Shown here one piece after another: positions 25,200-38,130 of a stretch of 64,000 bases of DNA. The notes under the pieces were generated by a model. It was not told the DNA's origin. It made no database searches and saw only the letters and a program-made list of their open reading frames with translations. The DNA comes from Ursus arctos (Eukaryota > Chordata > Mammalia > Carnivora > Ursidae). The position numbers were made by a program, and so were the translations under genes. Location of the stretch: assembly GCF_023065955.2 (NCBI RefSeq), contig NW_026622874.1, positions 26,159,772 to 26,223,771 of the forward strand, read 5' to 3'. The stretch's first letter is position 1, and every line of letters begins with the position of its first letter.

Positions 25200-25440
25200 T
25201 CTAATCAGCATAATCCCAGAATATGAATTGCGGCTAATGTAACATTACAAGGTTAAGTCTTTTTGGAATAAAGAAATCTGGCAGACTACTTCCTCCACCG
25301 AATGCGGGCAAATTTGTGAGAAGGGGGGGGGGGTGGGTTAGGACCACCAACCAGCTGACGTCACTTCACTTTTGCTGTAATGTATTCAGGTAAGAGTGGA
25401 TTGAGTTCATATTAACCATTGAGGATTCTAGTATTTTGGG
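25200..25440. promoter_or_regulatory. Island with a perfect CRE and overlapping E-box
   Basis: The palindrome TGACGTCA is at 25356-25363 and CAGCTG at 25352-25357 overlaps it by two bases. Nearby are a TAAT core in gcggctaatgtaac and a G-run (from about 25323). There is no repeat signature. CREB/ATF proteins bind TGACGTCA, but whether this site is used is unknown. Confidence 0.4.
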
Positions 25441-27910
25441 GGGGAGGTCTGTAAATGCCCAATGGAAAAGTAACTATTTCTTATTTGATGAGAAATGGCT
25501 AAAAACCTTTTTTTTTTTTTTTGCCTGCAGTCTTCTCTACCTCTTCATCAAGGAAGCTTACAAACCCATACCATGGTGCCCAGCCCTCCAATCACCTGAA
25601 ATACTGTGGTGTGGGCACGAGGGGCTTAGTTTTCAGAGTGGTCCATCCAAAAATGGATTCCATTTTAAATCCCCAAATTCCTCCATTAGTGAAGTTTCAG
25701 AAAACTGGCAAGTAGAGGGGGTCAAAATGTCTGATGTGGTCTGTGGTAGACCAAATCACCCCCTCCATGCACACCCCTCCCCATGACATCTAAAAAAGTA
25801 TTGTGTGTTTTTATTCCCCACTCGCGTTTCTTCATTTCCAAGCAACTGCTCTCAAGGAACCGGGGGTCACCATGAAGCATTTCAGAGACGGTTTGTGTTT
25901 GTTTGTTCGATCGATTTTAATTCTTTGAAAAATGGTGTTTTCTATCTTTCTGGTCACAGAAGAGCAACAAGGTGAGGAAAACATTTTTTTTTTTCCACTA
26001 AAGAGACTAAAACTAGAACCAACACACTTGGCAGTAACTTCTAAAATGTATTGAAGAAAAGTGCACCTTTCTGGGAAAATGTACTGGAATTTCCACATTT
26101 CTAATGGAATCCTAATGCTGATGAGTATTTTGATATTTTTAAAACTAAGTTATTTCATGTTATTAGGAATAATGTTCATTTAACCATGTCGTGAGATCGG
26201 ATTAATATTTTGTAAAATTTGGGCTTTGATGCGCCACCTTGGAGCCCCATGAGACCCTGCTTTTTAAATGCCTTTTGGACAGAGTTCCTCTTTTGGTTTC
26301 AGAATTTGACTGGACAGCCTCATGCCAACGACAAAGTTTTCCTTGCTTCTTTCAAGACAGAAGCCAGGGTCTACGTTCCAGTGCTCCGGGTGGGGTGGGC
26401 AGATAGATCCCAGGACACTGACACTCCCGGGAGGCTTGGCCCCTCTTGGGACGCCCAGGAGCACTCCAGCCTGAGGGCAGCTCCGTCTGCAAGATGGGAA
26501 CCTTGGTCCTGGTCTTTAAGATTGCCAGCACTCTGAATTTTGCCGAGGACTTGCAAATCTGCAAGTTCTCTTAGCTTCTCAGCAACCTGTGAAGAGTGAA
26601 CCTCTACATTTAAAAGTGCTTCCCTGAAGGGTACACAGTTGGGGGCCAAAGTGCGGCTGGAAGCTTCTTTTTTTGTCTGGGACAGGTTCTGGGGTTGACT
26701 GAAGACCAAGGCTTCGAACAGGGCTTAAGAAAGCCTGTGGCTTTCGCTCCAAACCCTTCTGCTGGTGACTTCACTCGAGAAGTAAGTAGTTTTGGAGCTC
26801 ATCTTAAATAACATTTTGGCCAATATATGTTTCCCAAACTACATAATTTTATTTATTTGTTAAGTTTCTTTACCGACTACAAACTGAAACAAGAAGCTAA
26901 GTGGGGCTTTGAGGAAACACATATACGATTGAAATATTGTGCAAAATATTGTTTTTCTTAGAATTCTCCATTCCTTCCCCACATATAAGGGGGAGAAAAC
27001 CACAGGTTTCCCTGAGTAAGTAAGAAGGAAGCCAGTTTCAAAAAGGCAGACTAGGGAAAGCCCTCTCGGTGGGGGTGGGTTGGGACTTACTGATTTAGGC
27101 TGGGAGTGACTAATTCTAAACTGTATCAACATATGGCCACAGGACGTACCAAGCATGACACCGTGCCTGCTGAAACTCATACCTAGCTTCTGGAATCTCC
27201 AAGTCTAAGAATTATAACAGGTATAGTTAAATTAATTAAAAGTTCTATTCCTGGATCTATATTTCACAAATAAAACTTTCCACTTCAAAGTTGCCACCAT
27301 CACCACTGACAATAAAATCCTGTTTTCTGGTCCCAACTCCCCTTTTCAATCACCTGATCATTGTGGCTGAAGGCACCGGAACCGAGGACGGTTCATCTCT
27401 GCAGTCCACATACAGGGTGGGCCTGAAACTCAGGCTGTGTTTTACATGAAAATCATGACTCTGTGTGTCTGGGTTTTCTCCTCCCTGGCTCTTTATTTTC
27501 CACCTCCCTACTAAGGACGATTCATTTTTATTGAACAATCTATAGCTTCCTTTTTCATATTTTTCCCTGTTCCAAACCCATGTATCTTGAAGACACCGTA
27601 ACATAATTTTCCCAAATACTTTATACATTTCTTCATAACTTAGTAAGAATTGTCCCATAAGCAACATAACTGAGGCACAAAATTCTAATATTAATTCTTC
27701 AAAACTTAAGAAGAAAAGGTGCGTGTGGTATTTTGTGATGGTGGTGAAGCATTAAATAGAGCCACACGAATCCTGAGAAAAGCTTAATTAAAAAAAAAAA
27801 AAACAACCAGCATTGAATTTAAGGTAAATCTCTATTATAATTATATTTGCTTACATACTTGAAAAATACATCAACCTACACGTCTCATCTAATTTCCAGT
27901 CTTTCCTAGT

Positions 27911-27930
27911 TTGTGTGTGTGTGTGTGTGT
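27911..27930 (+). repeat. (TG)n microsatellite
   Basis: About ten TG units. Confidence 0.9.
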
Positions 27931-28935
27931 CAACGAATGACTAAAAACTAGAAAAAAAGTCAGAAAAGTCTTCTCATGTAAGAAATGACCGTTCCTAATG
28001 TTTTTTCCCCTCCACTCGTCCTTCAGAATCCTCTTCACCAGATTCCTGTTTGTTTCCCTTCGTGGTCCGGGGTCCCTGTGACAATCTCCTTTGTTCTTTT
28101 TCTGCTTAGGCAGCTCAAAAATATAGTAACCTTTTCAGGGTAAAGATCAAATCCGAAAGTATCCTGGAGACAACTTCAATGTTACCATTTGAAGGCTGAA
28201 TTTGGACAACATTTTAATAGGAGTCCTGTAGTAAATAGAATACATAATGTAAATATGTATTTGCAGGTATAGGATTATCTTCTAGATTAAATATTGACAC
28301 AGAATTAATGTTCTTTGGTAGGATATCGAATATTCTCCGTGATTGCAAATAAAACAGAAAGTCACCTTAAACAAATCCATGACAGTCTACGGAAATGCTG
28401 TAAACACATCTCTGTTTCCACCCCATCTTTGCATTTAATCACTGCTAACTCTCCACAATGGGTTTTTCTGATGTCTCATTCCGTAGCAATATTCCATATG
28501 TTTGGCAACCTCTCCCTCATAATGAGAAACTTTCAATTAATTTGGCTGCAAGTTTTGTCTCTATTAAGCTATTCCCAGAACCCATCCCTTAACCCTCTAA
28601 CATTATAATTAAAGTAAATTATACTTTAAAGGCATTTGGGGGTGAGATACCACAGTAAAACATCTGTGGCTAGACCCAGACTGACGGAGGGAAGGGGGCT
28701 GAGGAAATCTGAGAAAAGAAATCCGCCAAAATAACAACAGGACTTAGGACTGGCCTCCCAAGATGATTTTCCAATCCACCATTAATACAGTTAACCTGAA
28801 GTACATTTTCCAAGGGAGAATCAATTCCAATTTTGCCGATTAAACCCAACCCGTCCGCCTACTCCCAACAGCAGTGCCTCAAAATGGCTCATCTGTGCTC
28901 CATTTTGATCAGGGCTCCTGTAGAATTTAAGACCT

Positions 28936-29082
28936 AAAAAAAAAAAAAAAAAAAAAAAGGCAAAATCTCACTGCAGCATCTATACTTTAGATGACTTTTT
29001 TCCTACCACAGACAACAACAGCCCAGCTCCTGGGCAGTTTCTTCTGTCCTGGACCCAGAAACTGCCCTTCCTTCTAAGTCTC

Positions 29083-29116
<34 letters not shown>
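28936..29116 (+). repeat. Two long poly-A tracts about 125 bp apart
   Basis: Pure A runs lie at 28936-28958 and 29085-29116. The sequence before each is not a Can-SINE, MIR or L2 that I recognise. They could be tails of short retroposed copies or simply expanded A runs. Confidence 0.8.
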
Positions 29117-29118
<2 letters not shown>

Positions 29119-30479
29119 TGAGGGACCCCATCACCCTGCAGCCTGCCAAACAGTCAACCTCTAACAAAATCCCTGTGCTGTGAATTCGCGCAGGACCCCA
29201 TGCGCTGCCTTACAAAGACCTCACAGAAGAAGGAAGTAAGAAGTAAGGAAGGGAAGAAAGGAAGAAGAGAAAGACCGAGGATAGACATGTAAGCCACAAT
29301 GGAATTTTACGAACAGCAGTTTGCTCACATCTGTGTTGTGGGCATTGTTAACACTCATTCCAGAAAGAGAGAAAAGGGAGAAAAAAAAAATCACAGACGG
29401 AAACCTGCCCTCCCCGTCCCCACCATCTCCAAACCCAGCCTCTGGTGCTACCACAGCAAACGGCTGCTTGTCTGTCTCCAACCCTGCTTCCCAAAGTGGA
29501 TAGTACTATTCCTTTCGTCCTGTCTACAGCCAAACTGTTTCCTAATCTCTACCATTCCAAAGCTTCTCAGCTCTAAGCCTGATCAATTTCCCTAAATGAA
29601 AGCAGTGATAGAAGGTCCCTCCATCCAAGGCCACCAACCCTCCCCATCCACAACTCTTCAATTTGGAGGAGACAAGTCTCTCAGCCAGAGAAATCCACCA
29701 AATATCCATCATTGCTGACCAAAACAAGAGGCTCAAAGCAGTCTTCTTAACAACCTGATGGAAAGGTTAGCCCCTGTTAACTAATTTTCCATCCCCGGAG
29801 GACTGCAGGTGCAGCCCTCCCTCCCCTTCCTCCAGGCCTGCCTCCTCAGCTCGGGGGTCCCTCTGGGTTCTGCCTGCTAATGCGGTGCTAAGTACTCACT
29901 AATTGACTGTAGCACACAGTGAAAGGGCACTAAATCCGAGGCAAATGGGAAGTTAGGACAATGGGAATATTTAGGACTTGAGGCTGTCTACACCTGGTCA
30001 GCCGGGGTCATCAGGTCACTGTTCAAAACCCAAGACGCCCCTGTGGGCTGTGTTTTGTCTACTCCCTGGAAAGAAATTGCTTTGCCGGTTTCCTGCCTCC
30101 CTCGCCCCCACCTCACCTCTAGGAGGACTCGATTTTTAAAAATCGACCCTGGTATTTATTTGCAGTGGTGTAGGCGGTCTCCAAGACGTCTTGAGGACTC
30201 ACGTTGCTCTAATCCCCTGAGCATTCAGCCAACATTCTTGCCTTAAACCCGCTTCGTTTCTGGCGTGTCAAGAGGGAGGTACACCTAGCATTTGGTCTTC
30301 CTTCAACTTCCTGACGCGGCCGGTCTTATCCCGCCCCGGCCTGGCTAGTCATTCCTTTCCTTCCTGGTTAGTTCACCCTTCAGATCCCTTTAAAGGACAT
30401 TCACTCTGCCGTCTAAAAAAAGTAAAAAACTAAAACTAAAACACAAAACAAAAAAGTCCCATCCCGGATGAATCCAACC

Positions 30480-31900
30480 TCTGAGCGCCACAAACCGAAG
30501 GCTGCGCTCCGTCCCCGACCGGCCGCGGCTTCCTCCACACGCAGGAGCAACCTGCTGCCGGCGCCTCCGCCGCGCACAGTGGCACCAACGACCTCCCCAG
30601 GTCGAATTTAATTTACTGCACCCGCTGCCCAGGTAGAGACCTCATCTCTCTTGAGCCCGCCACGTTTCGAGCGCTCGTCGAGGTCCGCTAAGCGCTGGGA
30701 GCAGGGACAGGAGCCGAGGCTCGAACCCGGGGAGGGCGCGCGGGGTGCGCGGAGCGCGGGGACCCGCTGGCTGCCTCCGGGATCCGTGCGTGAGGAGCCT
30801 CTGCCCAAATGGGAAAGAAAATGCTTTCCAAGGGTTAAAGTCCCGGAAAGCCTTGGGCCGCTGGCGTTGGGAGATTAGTTTTGTTTTCCCAAATGCTTGG
30901 CGAGAAATGGGTATGGGGAGAAAGAGAGGTTTCGGCCCGGTTTCCCTTGGCTGGACACGCTGTCGGCGTTCCCGCTTACCGCGCCTCTCCCCGCGGGGAA
31001 AGTCTCTGCCGCCGCTCCAAAAGGGGCAGGAAGCGGGACCCAGGCGTGGCCGGTCCCCGCTCGCAGGGGCCGCTCCGAAGAGTAAGCCGAGAACCGGCAA
31101 GGTGGATGGAGGCGGGCAAGGGCAAAGGGCAAGGGCCGAGGCGCAGGAACGCTGAATGCGGCGCGCGCAGTGGACACAGAGGTCGCCCGCGCCTTGCACC
31201 CTTCGCGGGCCCGACCTCTACGTCGGGCTGCGGGACGCGGTGTGCGCAAAGCCGGCTCTCCCAGATGGGCCGTCCTGTCCGCACTCGTCTCCACGGGCAA
31301 GCCCTCAACAGCCGGGGCACGCATTGAGCCAGCGCACAGCACCCGCAGGTGCGCCGCAAACGCCTGTGGAGGGAATTCATCGCCAGCTCGCTGGGCCACC
31401 CAGACCTGCGCCTACTCGCGGCGCGGAGGAGCTCTGCCCCTGTCGCGCGGGGGTCACGCAGGTCGCGCTCCCGGACCCAAGGCCGCCGCTCCCGCCCAGC
31501 CGCGCCTGGCCCTGGTTTTCCACGAGCCCGCACGGCGGCAGCCAAGCGAGGAAACAGCTCGAGTTGGGTCCTGCCTCCTCTTCTCAGTCCCGACTTTCCC
31601 TCTTTCCCGGGCACTGGGGACCGCTCAGTGCAGACCTCCGCCCCTCACCCGCCCCGCCTGCCCGCTCCTTGTCCGGGTCAAATCGTTAATTCCGCTCCCT
31701 CCGCGCACCGGGGCCGCGCCCTGCCAAGGAGGGCTTCCCTCCGCCCTCGCCGCCCTCTTTGAACGAGACAGTGGAACGCCAGAGGTCGGAGCCCGCTCGC
31801 CCCTCGGGCGCCCTCGGCCACCCGGCTCCGCAACAAGGCGCAGCCATGGTCACCCGGGTTCCTCCAAATTCCCCTCCGGGTGGGGCGAAGCTCTGGCTCT
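30480..31900. promoter_or_regulatory. Large CpG island in LHX4 intron 1
   Basis: About 1.4 kb of CpG-dense sequence begins 4.3 kb downstream of coding exon 1. It contains no repeat. Many open frames cross it on both strands (for example 31170-31922 plus), as expected where stop codons are rare. Possible roles are an alternative LHX4 start, an antisense transcript start or a Polycomb-type island. The sequence alone does not decide. Confidence 0.65.
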
Positions 31901-32109
31901 AGGCTGGGGTGGGATCCTCTAGGTGAGGGAATCTGAATCCCCAATCCGTGAGGCCAGAATCTGCCGGCGGGGACAGCCACCAGTCTGACCTTTAAAAGTT
32001 GGCTCGCGCCTGACAATATTTTTGTGACGCGGGGAAGGAGATTTGTGGTGCCCGGGGCTGCTGTCTGAATTTCTGTATAGGAATCTGAATCAATCAATAT
32101 CTCTCTGTC

Positions 32110-32134
32110 TCTCCATATATATAATATATGGAGA
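32110..32134. repeat. Perfect AT-rich hairpin
   Basis: Eleven-base arms tctccatatat (32110-32120) and atatatggaga (32124-32134) flank the loop ATA, inside a longer AT run that continues to about 32155. Confidence 0.85.
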
Positions 32135-35100
32135 TATATATCATATAATAAATTTTTTCCCTTGTTTTTCTTTCCTGCACCACCAGAAAAGGCAGGAATG
32201 GAAAGAAGCTCGAATCGCTGCTCCAGAGTTTGAGAGAACTCCTGGCCCGGGAAATGAGTCCGTTCCACCCCTTAAGAAATAGTCTGCAAGACGGATGATA
32301 AAGTCGGGAACGAGGACTCTGACACAATGGGTGCTGGAAGATTTACCCCAAGCACCCGCAGGAGCCGGGGAAGAGAAGAAAGTGTAGTGAGGCGTCCTAG
32401 AGAAGTTCTTCACCCAGATCCTACCACATACGAAATCAAATACCTTTCGGGGGTAGCTGCAAGAAGTAGATACTTTAAGAGATAAGGGTGGGATGGGAGA
32501 TGCCCTGGAAATGTTCCCCATTTATCACTCCCTGCCTGGACCCGGGGGGTGGCTCCTTTCTGCTGCGGGGCTTGGCCAGCCCTCCAGCCAGCAACCTGGG
32601 GGCCCTCGGTGCCCCGAGAAACTACGTGGGAGATAGGCCAAAACCGAGGGCAAGGGGCGGATAAAACGCCCACCTCCCTGCATGTCCCTCACTGTTCTGA
32701 GTCATGTGCAAGAGAGGCCAGTGGGGCGAGATGTGTGGGGAAACTGATGAGTTCAGGGAGGAGAAAGGTTCAGTTCGAGGGAGGATGGGGAGGCGATGGT
32801 CCACTCCAACGCTGCCCTCCGGTTGGGACCTGAGAGAGTTAGGACCTGGCGTTTCTACAGCCCAGAAGCAGATGGCGGGGGAGACCCAAGCAGAAGCAGG
32901 TTGCGGCCAGAATGAGAGCGACACCTGCGATCCTAATCGTAGGCCAGGTAGCTGAGACCCTAAAGCCAGCTTTAGGACAAGGTCCCTTTCTGAACCTATC
33001 CACCTAGCCAGAAACAAAAGCACCCAAGGCCCTGGACTCATGCCGGACATGACCTTCGCCCGTGCTGGAAGAGACCTTGAGGGTGCAGCCTCACACAAAC
33101 AGCGTTCCTGCCACACAGAGCAAGGAGCTGGGGGTTTTCAGTTCCTTAGAACACACCGACCGACCAGAGGCAGGAGCTGGGCTGCCCAGCAACCCCTCCA
33201 AGATTTAAGGGGGTAAGCTCTACCTCCCTACCCCAGGTTGCTCTCCCAATCTCTCCCAGACTCCTCCGGCCCCATTCTTCTCCAGCTTCCTGCCCCGGGC
33301 TCATGCCCCTCAAACAGATGAAAATCCTCAAGCTTGTCTTGAGAAGACGAGCCGAGCGTGGGCCCCATCGGGCGGCCCGGAGCTGTCGAAGCAGGGAGGC
33401 TCTCATCAGCCCTGCAAGCAGAAGGACGGTGACCGCGCTGACAAGTGGGCCTTGGAGCCAACAGTGGTGGGAGGCGGGCATCAGAGAGAAGGAATAAGCC
33501 CGCCAAGAGAGAATTTATTACACCACTTGGTCAATGTCTTCCTTAAGGGAGAGCACCTCAACCACCCCCCAAAAGAATATTCTGACTGCCTCCGAAACAA
33601 ACTGGATTCAAACTGCTAAAACGCCAGGGCACCAGAGGGACCCAGGTTGGGGGATCCCTACATTTGTGACCCGAAGGGCTCCGTCTGTGGTGGCTCAGGG
33701 TAAAGAAACCAAATACGCCTGTGTGTGTGCCCCAGGGAGGGGAGTGATGGGGGGCAATTCAAACCTTCCAGTTGTGGGGTTGGAAGAACTGCTGCCAGAG
33801 AGCCTTTCTGTTGTCTCCTCTCTCCCAAGGTTTAAACACCCACAGGCCTGGGATGATCCTTCCTCTTCCCTGAGGTCTAAGGGCATGTACCCCACCCCCA
33901 CCCCCACAGATGTTGTTCCCCCTGTGGATCCCATGTTCCAGAAGAGAGAAGGTGGTGTGTATGTGTGTGAGGGGACCACATCCCACCTATGCCCAGTTCT
34001 CTGTACCAACAGGTAATGGCCATCAGCCACATCTGCTGAAAGGGGATGAGTATGTTCCATGCACACCTCCCCCCCAAAAAAGCTGGACTCCAAGTCTTCA
34101 AGGATTGGGCCCCTCAATATTGGCCACTGCTTCCTTCAACAGGCCCCCGAACCAGGGCAAGACAAAAGGAAGGGCAGACCAGCCCCTCCTAGTTCGCCAT
34201 TGCCTCTGCTGGGCAGCCCTGGGATGAGAGTCCCATTTTCTACTTCATTGAGTTCTCCACAGTTGGAACCCAGACTCGAGCCCCGGTGAACTGTAGCTCT
34301 GAAGGCAAGTTCTAGGCATTTTAGGAAATCGAGTTCCTGACGTGGAAATCAAAGTTGTCTCCGAGTAAGAGAAACAAAAAGTGAGACCATCCAGGAGAAT
34401 GTGCTGAGCATCCCAGGAAAGGCTGTCAGAGCAAAGCGCACTGCCCTTCTTTGCGGTCCTGACAGGCCACCTACGGACCACAACTATTAAAGCGCAGACG
34501 TACTGGGTAACAAGGACACGAGTCACACACGCGCCTTCCGCCCACTCACACGCTCCCCTCGAGCACTCAGAGCTACAATCCGTCTAAGGGCTTGGAGCTC
34601 CTTTGCCAGGGTCTGTGTTTCTGTTTCTGCAGGGGCTGAGAACCTACTCCCTCCTTGCCTGTGTGTGGTGGGGTGGGGGCAGTGAGGGCAGCGGCGAACC
34701 CCCAGAGCCTTCTACAGACACATCTCGGTCAGCAGGAAACTTCCCAAGACGCGGTGCAGACGTGGAACTGTTTGCCAACAGTTAAGAGGAAAAGACACAA
34801 AGGATAACTGCAGGATACAGTCAGATAACAACCTACATAGGTTTGGGTGAAGCTCTTCTCTTCCAGTTCCTTCTCAAAAACTTCCCAGCGAAGCCCAGGA
34901 CACACGCTCTCCAACCTGCCCTTTGAGGTATGGCCCAGGGAGAATCCCTGCCGCGGAGAGCTGGGGCGCAGGAGGGCGCAGCCGCGCGTCCTCCTAGTTC
35001 ATAGGTAGACAGCATTATTTTATTTGCTTAAAATAAACCTCGAGGACGGAGCTACTGCTCCACTAAAGAAATCGCGGGCAGAAGCACAGTCCCTTGCCAA

Positions 35101-36139
35101 GCGGAGTGAGGGTACCTTTCCCTCTCCACGGTGCGCAGGGGTGTTCCGCAGAGCCCGCGACCCTGTAGGGAGGACTCACTAGGCTCGCGCCGTGCGCGCG
35201 TGATGCCCCGGGACCTGCTCCTGCCTCCGCACAGATTCTCCACCGAAGACTCTGTTTGGGAGTGCGGGACAGAGACAGATTCCCTCCGGGGAAACGAGCG
35301 CGCACACCCTAACACACGCAGAGACCTGGATATAAACACGCCTCGAGCTCCCGCAGTCTTGCTAATATCGGGCGCGGGAAAGAAAAGTGGGTGGGCGACC
35401 AAAGCGTTCAAATACCCTATGGGCATCCTATGTGTCTCTCCTGCTGAGTCCAAGCCGCCTGGAAAGTATGTCCTCGCGTTCGCAAAGGCTGTACCCCGAG
35501 TTCACAACTTCGTCCCGGCGCTTCTCCCTCCCCTGCATTCCTCAGCTAGCTGGAACATGGCGAGTCGACTTCCTCACTAGAAGCAGGCAGTCCCCAGCGG
35601 CGCAGGCTGCGGGCGCCGCGGGCAGCAGCGGCTGAGGACGCACCAGGCGCGCACGCCCAGCGCGCGGGGACAGAGCGTGTGGCCTGGGCTTCCGCGCCGC
35701 CAGCCCCGGGGGCGGGGGACGCGCTCTCCAACTTCCCGCCAGCTGGGGTGAAGTTGCACTAGCGGTACTTCCAGCTTTGACCGTAACCCCAGAAGGGAGG
35801 ATGATTTACTGGGACCACCCAGCCCTCAGGCCTGGCCTGCAGTTCGTCCCATGGTGTCCCCAAATAGCACTCTCCCAACGCTCCTAGAAAAGCCATGGGC
35901 TGGAGATGCGGGGTTCGGTACCCTCGGCTGGCCTCGAGCACGATCGGGAGGCTTTCACTTTCGGCCCCAAAAGCCAAGAGCCAGGCCCTTTAAACGCACT
36001 CTGGCCAGTGCCCCTGCCCTGTGACCGCCTCTGCGCCGGGGCCGGCGGCCCCTCGCCCCGCCCGGCCCCTCCGGTCCAGGCTACACGCAGCGTCCGACCC
36101 GCCCCGTACCCGCCAAGGCTGCTGGTTGTCTTGTTATCA

Positions 36140-36442
<303 letters not shown>

Positions 36443-36643
36443 TCAAATCCCTTTGATCTCGCTCTCCGGGGTAGGTGCACATCCCGGGTTGAGGAGACGC
36501 TGTTGCTGCAGCTCTGGCTTTTTTCCCCTCCTCCTTCCCCCGCCCGCTTCTCTCCCCCTCCCCCTCCACCCTTCGCGTGCCGGCCGCTCGGGAGGCCGCG
36601 GTCACCCAAGCATTTTGATTCATTCACACTGCAGGAACGGCCG

Positions 36644-36890
36644 TGACGTCGCTTTCCGCAGGGAGGCCCGCCCTTCAGCCAATCCCCACACCCGGCAGCG
36701 GGCCGCGGACCCCGGCGGGAGTGGGGGGTCCCGGCACCCGGAATGTGGAGGGCCGCGCATGGGGGCGGGGCCGCACAGAACAGGGCGGGGCCTCGCGGGA
36801 CGTCGCCCCCCACCCCCGCCCTGCGCTCCACCGTGCGGGCTCGCGCCCCGGGTATAAATACTGCGGCCGGTTCGGCCGCGGCAGCAGGTG
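36644..36890 (+). promoter_or_regulatory. Candidate divergent TATA promoter facing away from LHX4
   Basis: On the plus strand, in order: a CRE-like TGACGTCG (36644-36651), CCAAT (36679-36683), GC boxes gggggcggggcc (36761-36772) and gggcggggcc (36783-36792), and TATAAATA (36853-36860). The start site would be expected near 36881-36890, in gcagcaggtg. Spacing and orientation are those of a strong RNA polymerase II promoter, but it points away from LHX4. The TATA word read backwards (TATTTATA) could also serve LHX4 weakly, so the direction is inferred mainly from CCAAT and the order of elements. Confidence 0.55.
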
Positions 36891-36964
36891 CTCTTGGACG
36901 GCGGAACCCCGGGCTTGCGGGGTTCTGCGGGTCCTGCGGGAGTTTCGGAACTGGTCGGCGGCTC

Positions 36965-37555
36965 ATGTCCCCACTGCCCCTCCATTCGGACCAAGGGATG
37001 GGGAAGGGCGTGGCAGACCCTCCGAAGGCCCGGGCCGCACGGCAGAGTCTTCCGCTCGCGCGCTCTCGGTCCCGGGCTTCTCTCCGCCCGGGACTTCATC
37101 CTCCATCCTCCAACTCCTCCTCCTCCTCTTCTCCTCTGGCCAATTGCTCTCCCGCCGGCGCTTCTCAGCCCTTGCTCTGTCTCCCCCGCGCCCGGCTGAG
37201 GCTAGGCCAGGGACAGCCCGTACTCGGCCAGGAAGGCTCGAGTCACGCGGCTGGCAGGGGAAGGCAGCCGGGGGTCTGCGCGCGGAGGCGGCCGGGCGCG
37301 GACTCCCGATGCGCGTCCCCGCTCGCCGCGGCTTGCCGCGGGGAGTCCGCGCTTCGCTCCTCTTTGGCCCCGTCGGGTCCCCGCGCCTTTTGGCTGCCGG
37401 GCTGCCGGCGCCACTCAGCCCACGCCGGCTCAGCTGGGTCCTGTCCTTGGTCCCCAGAAACTGCTCTGCCTCGGCGGCTGCAACCGCGGGCGCTTCGAAA
37501 AATTCCGGACCTCGTGCGTGCAGGGCGGCAGCGCGCACACGGACACCCCTGCTAA
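36965..37555 (+). other. Open frame of 196 codons after the divergent TATA box
   Basis: The first ATG after the predicted divergent start (36965, MSPLPLHSDQGMGKG...) opens a frame to 37555. The product is rich in Ser, Arg, Pro and Ala and includes a serine run; I see no known domain. The start context is poor (C at -3). It lies wholly in a CpG island, where long frames arise by chance. A noncoding divergent transcript is the likelier reading. Confidence 0.2.
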
Positions 37556-37559
37556 CCCC

Positions 37560-38130
37560 GGAAGGGGCCTGTGTTGCTTACCGAATTTACAAGGCACACA
37601 TGCACACTTAAATTCTCAACTCAAGTTCCTGGCGGAAATAAAACAGAAGGCCCACCTTTGGGGCAGGTCGCCGCCAAGGTTCTCTAATGCTTCATCAGTT
37701 TGCTCGATGCCACTTGGCTGCAGGCGCGGGAAGCCCACCTCCCCTGCCGCAGGACCCAGAGGCTCTACGGATCCCACCCTCGCGACGCCCCCATCCTGAG
37801 TTCGTTCCAAAGATGTAGACAGATGTGCCTTCTCAGCCTAGTCAGGTCCAGCTGGGGTGGGGAAGGGGACGGTGTGCCATCTCCAACCTTACAGAGCGTC
37901 CCCTGCTTTTTCTCCTGGCGTTGTCCCTAAACAAGGAACACCAGGGACGGTGAGGGACGAACATGAAGGTGGGGGAGGAGGGCATGGTCGTCTACACTTA
38001 GAATTTGCCTTCGATGAGGTCACAGTGACTTTTATGTGTCTTGGTACTGGGTTGGCATCGTCTCCTGCCATGTTGACCGGTGAGGTTACTCCAATATGCA
38101 AAAAACCCGGTGACATTTTCAGTGTTTACC
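37560..38130. other. Intergenic stretch with no recognised feature
   Basis: Composition falls from GC-rich to average beyond the CpG island. I see no exon-like frame with splice borders and no repeat, apart from a short gttgttgttgtt run near 38139. Confidence 0.6.

Noticed and set aside
30642..31922. Several 130-250-codon frames on both strands in the intronic CpG island
   Set aside because: They overlap in all frames, lack domains and splice borders, and have the composition expected of GC-rich non-coding DNA.
36643..37611. A 322-codon frame on the plus strand in the promoter island
   Set aside because: It begins at a GTG, is Arg/Pro/Gly/Ser-rich with no domain, lies in a CpG island where stops are rare, and starts upstream of the predicted divergent start site.
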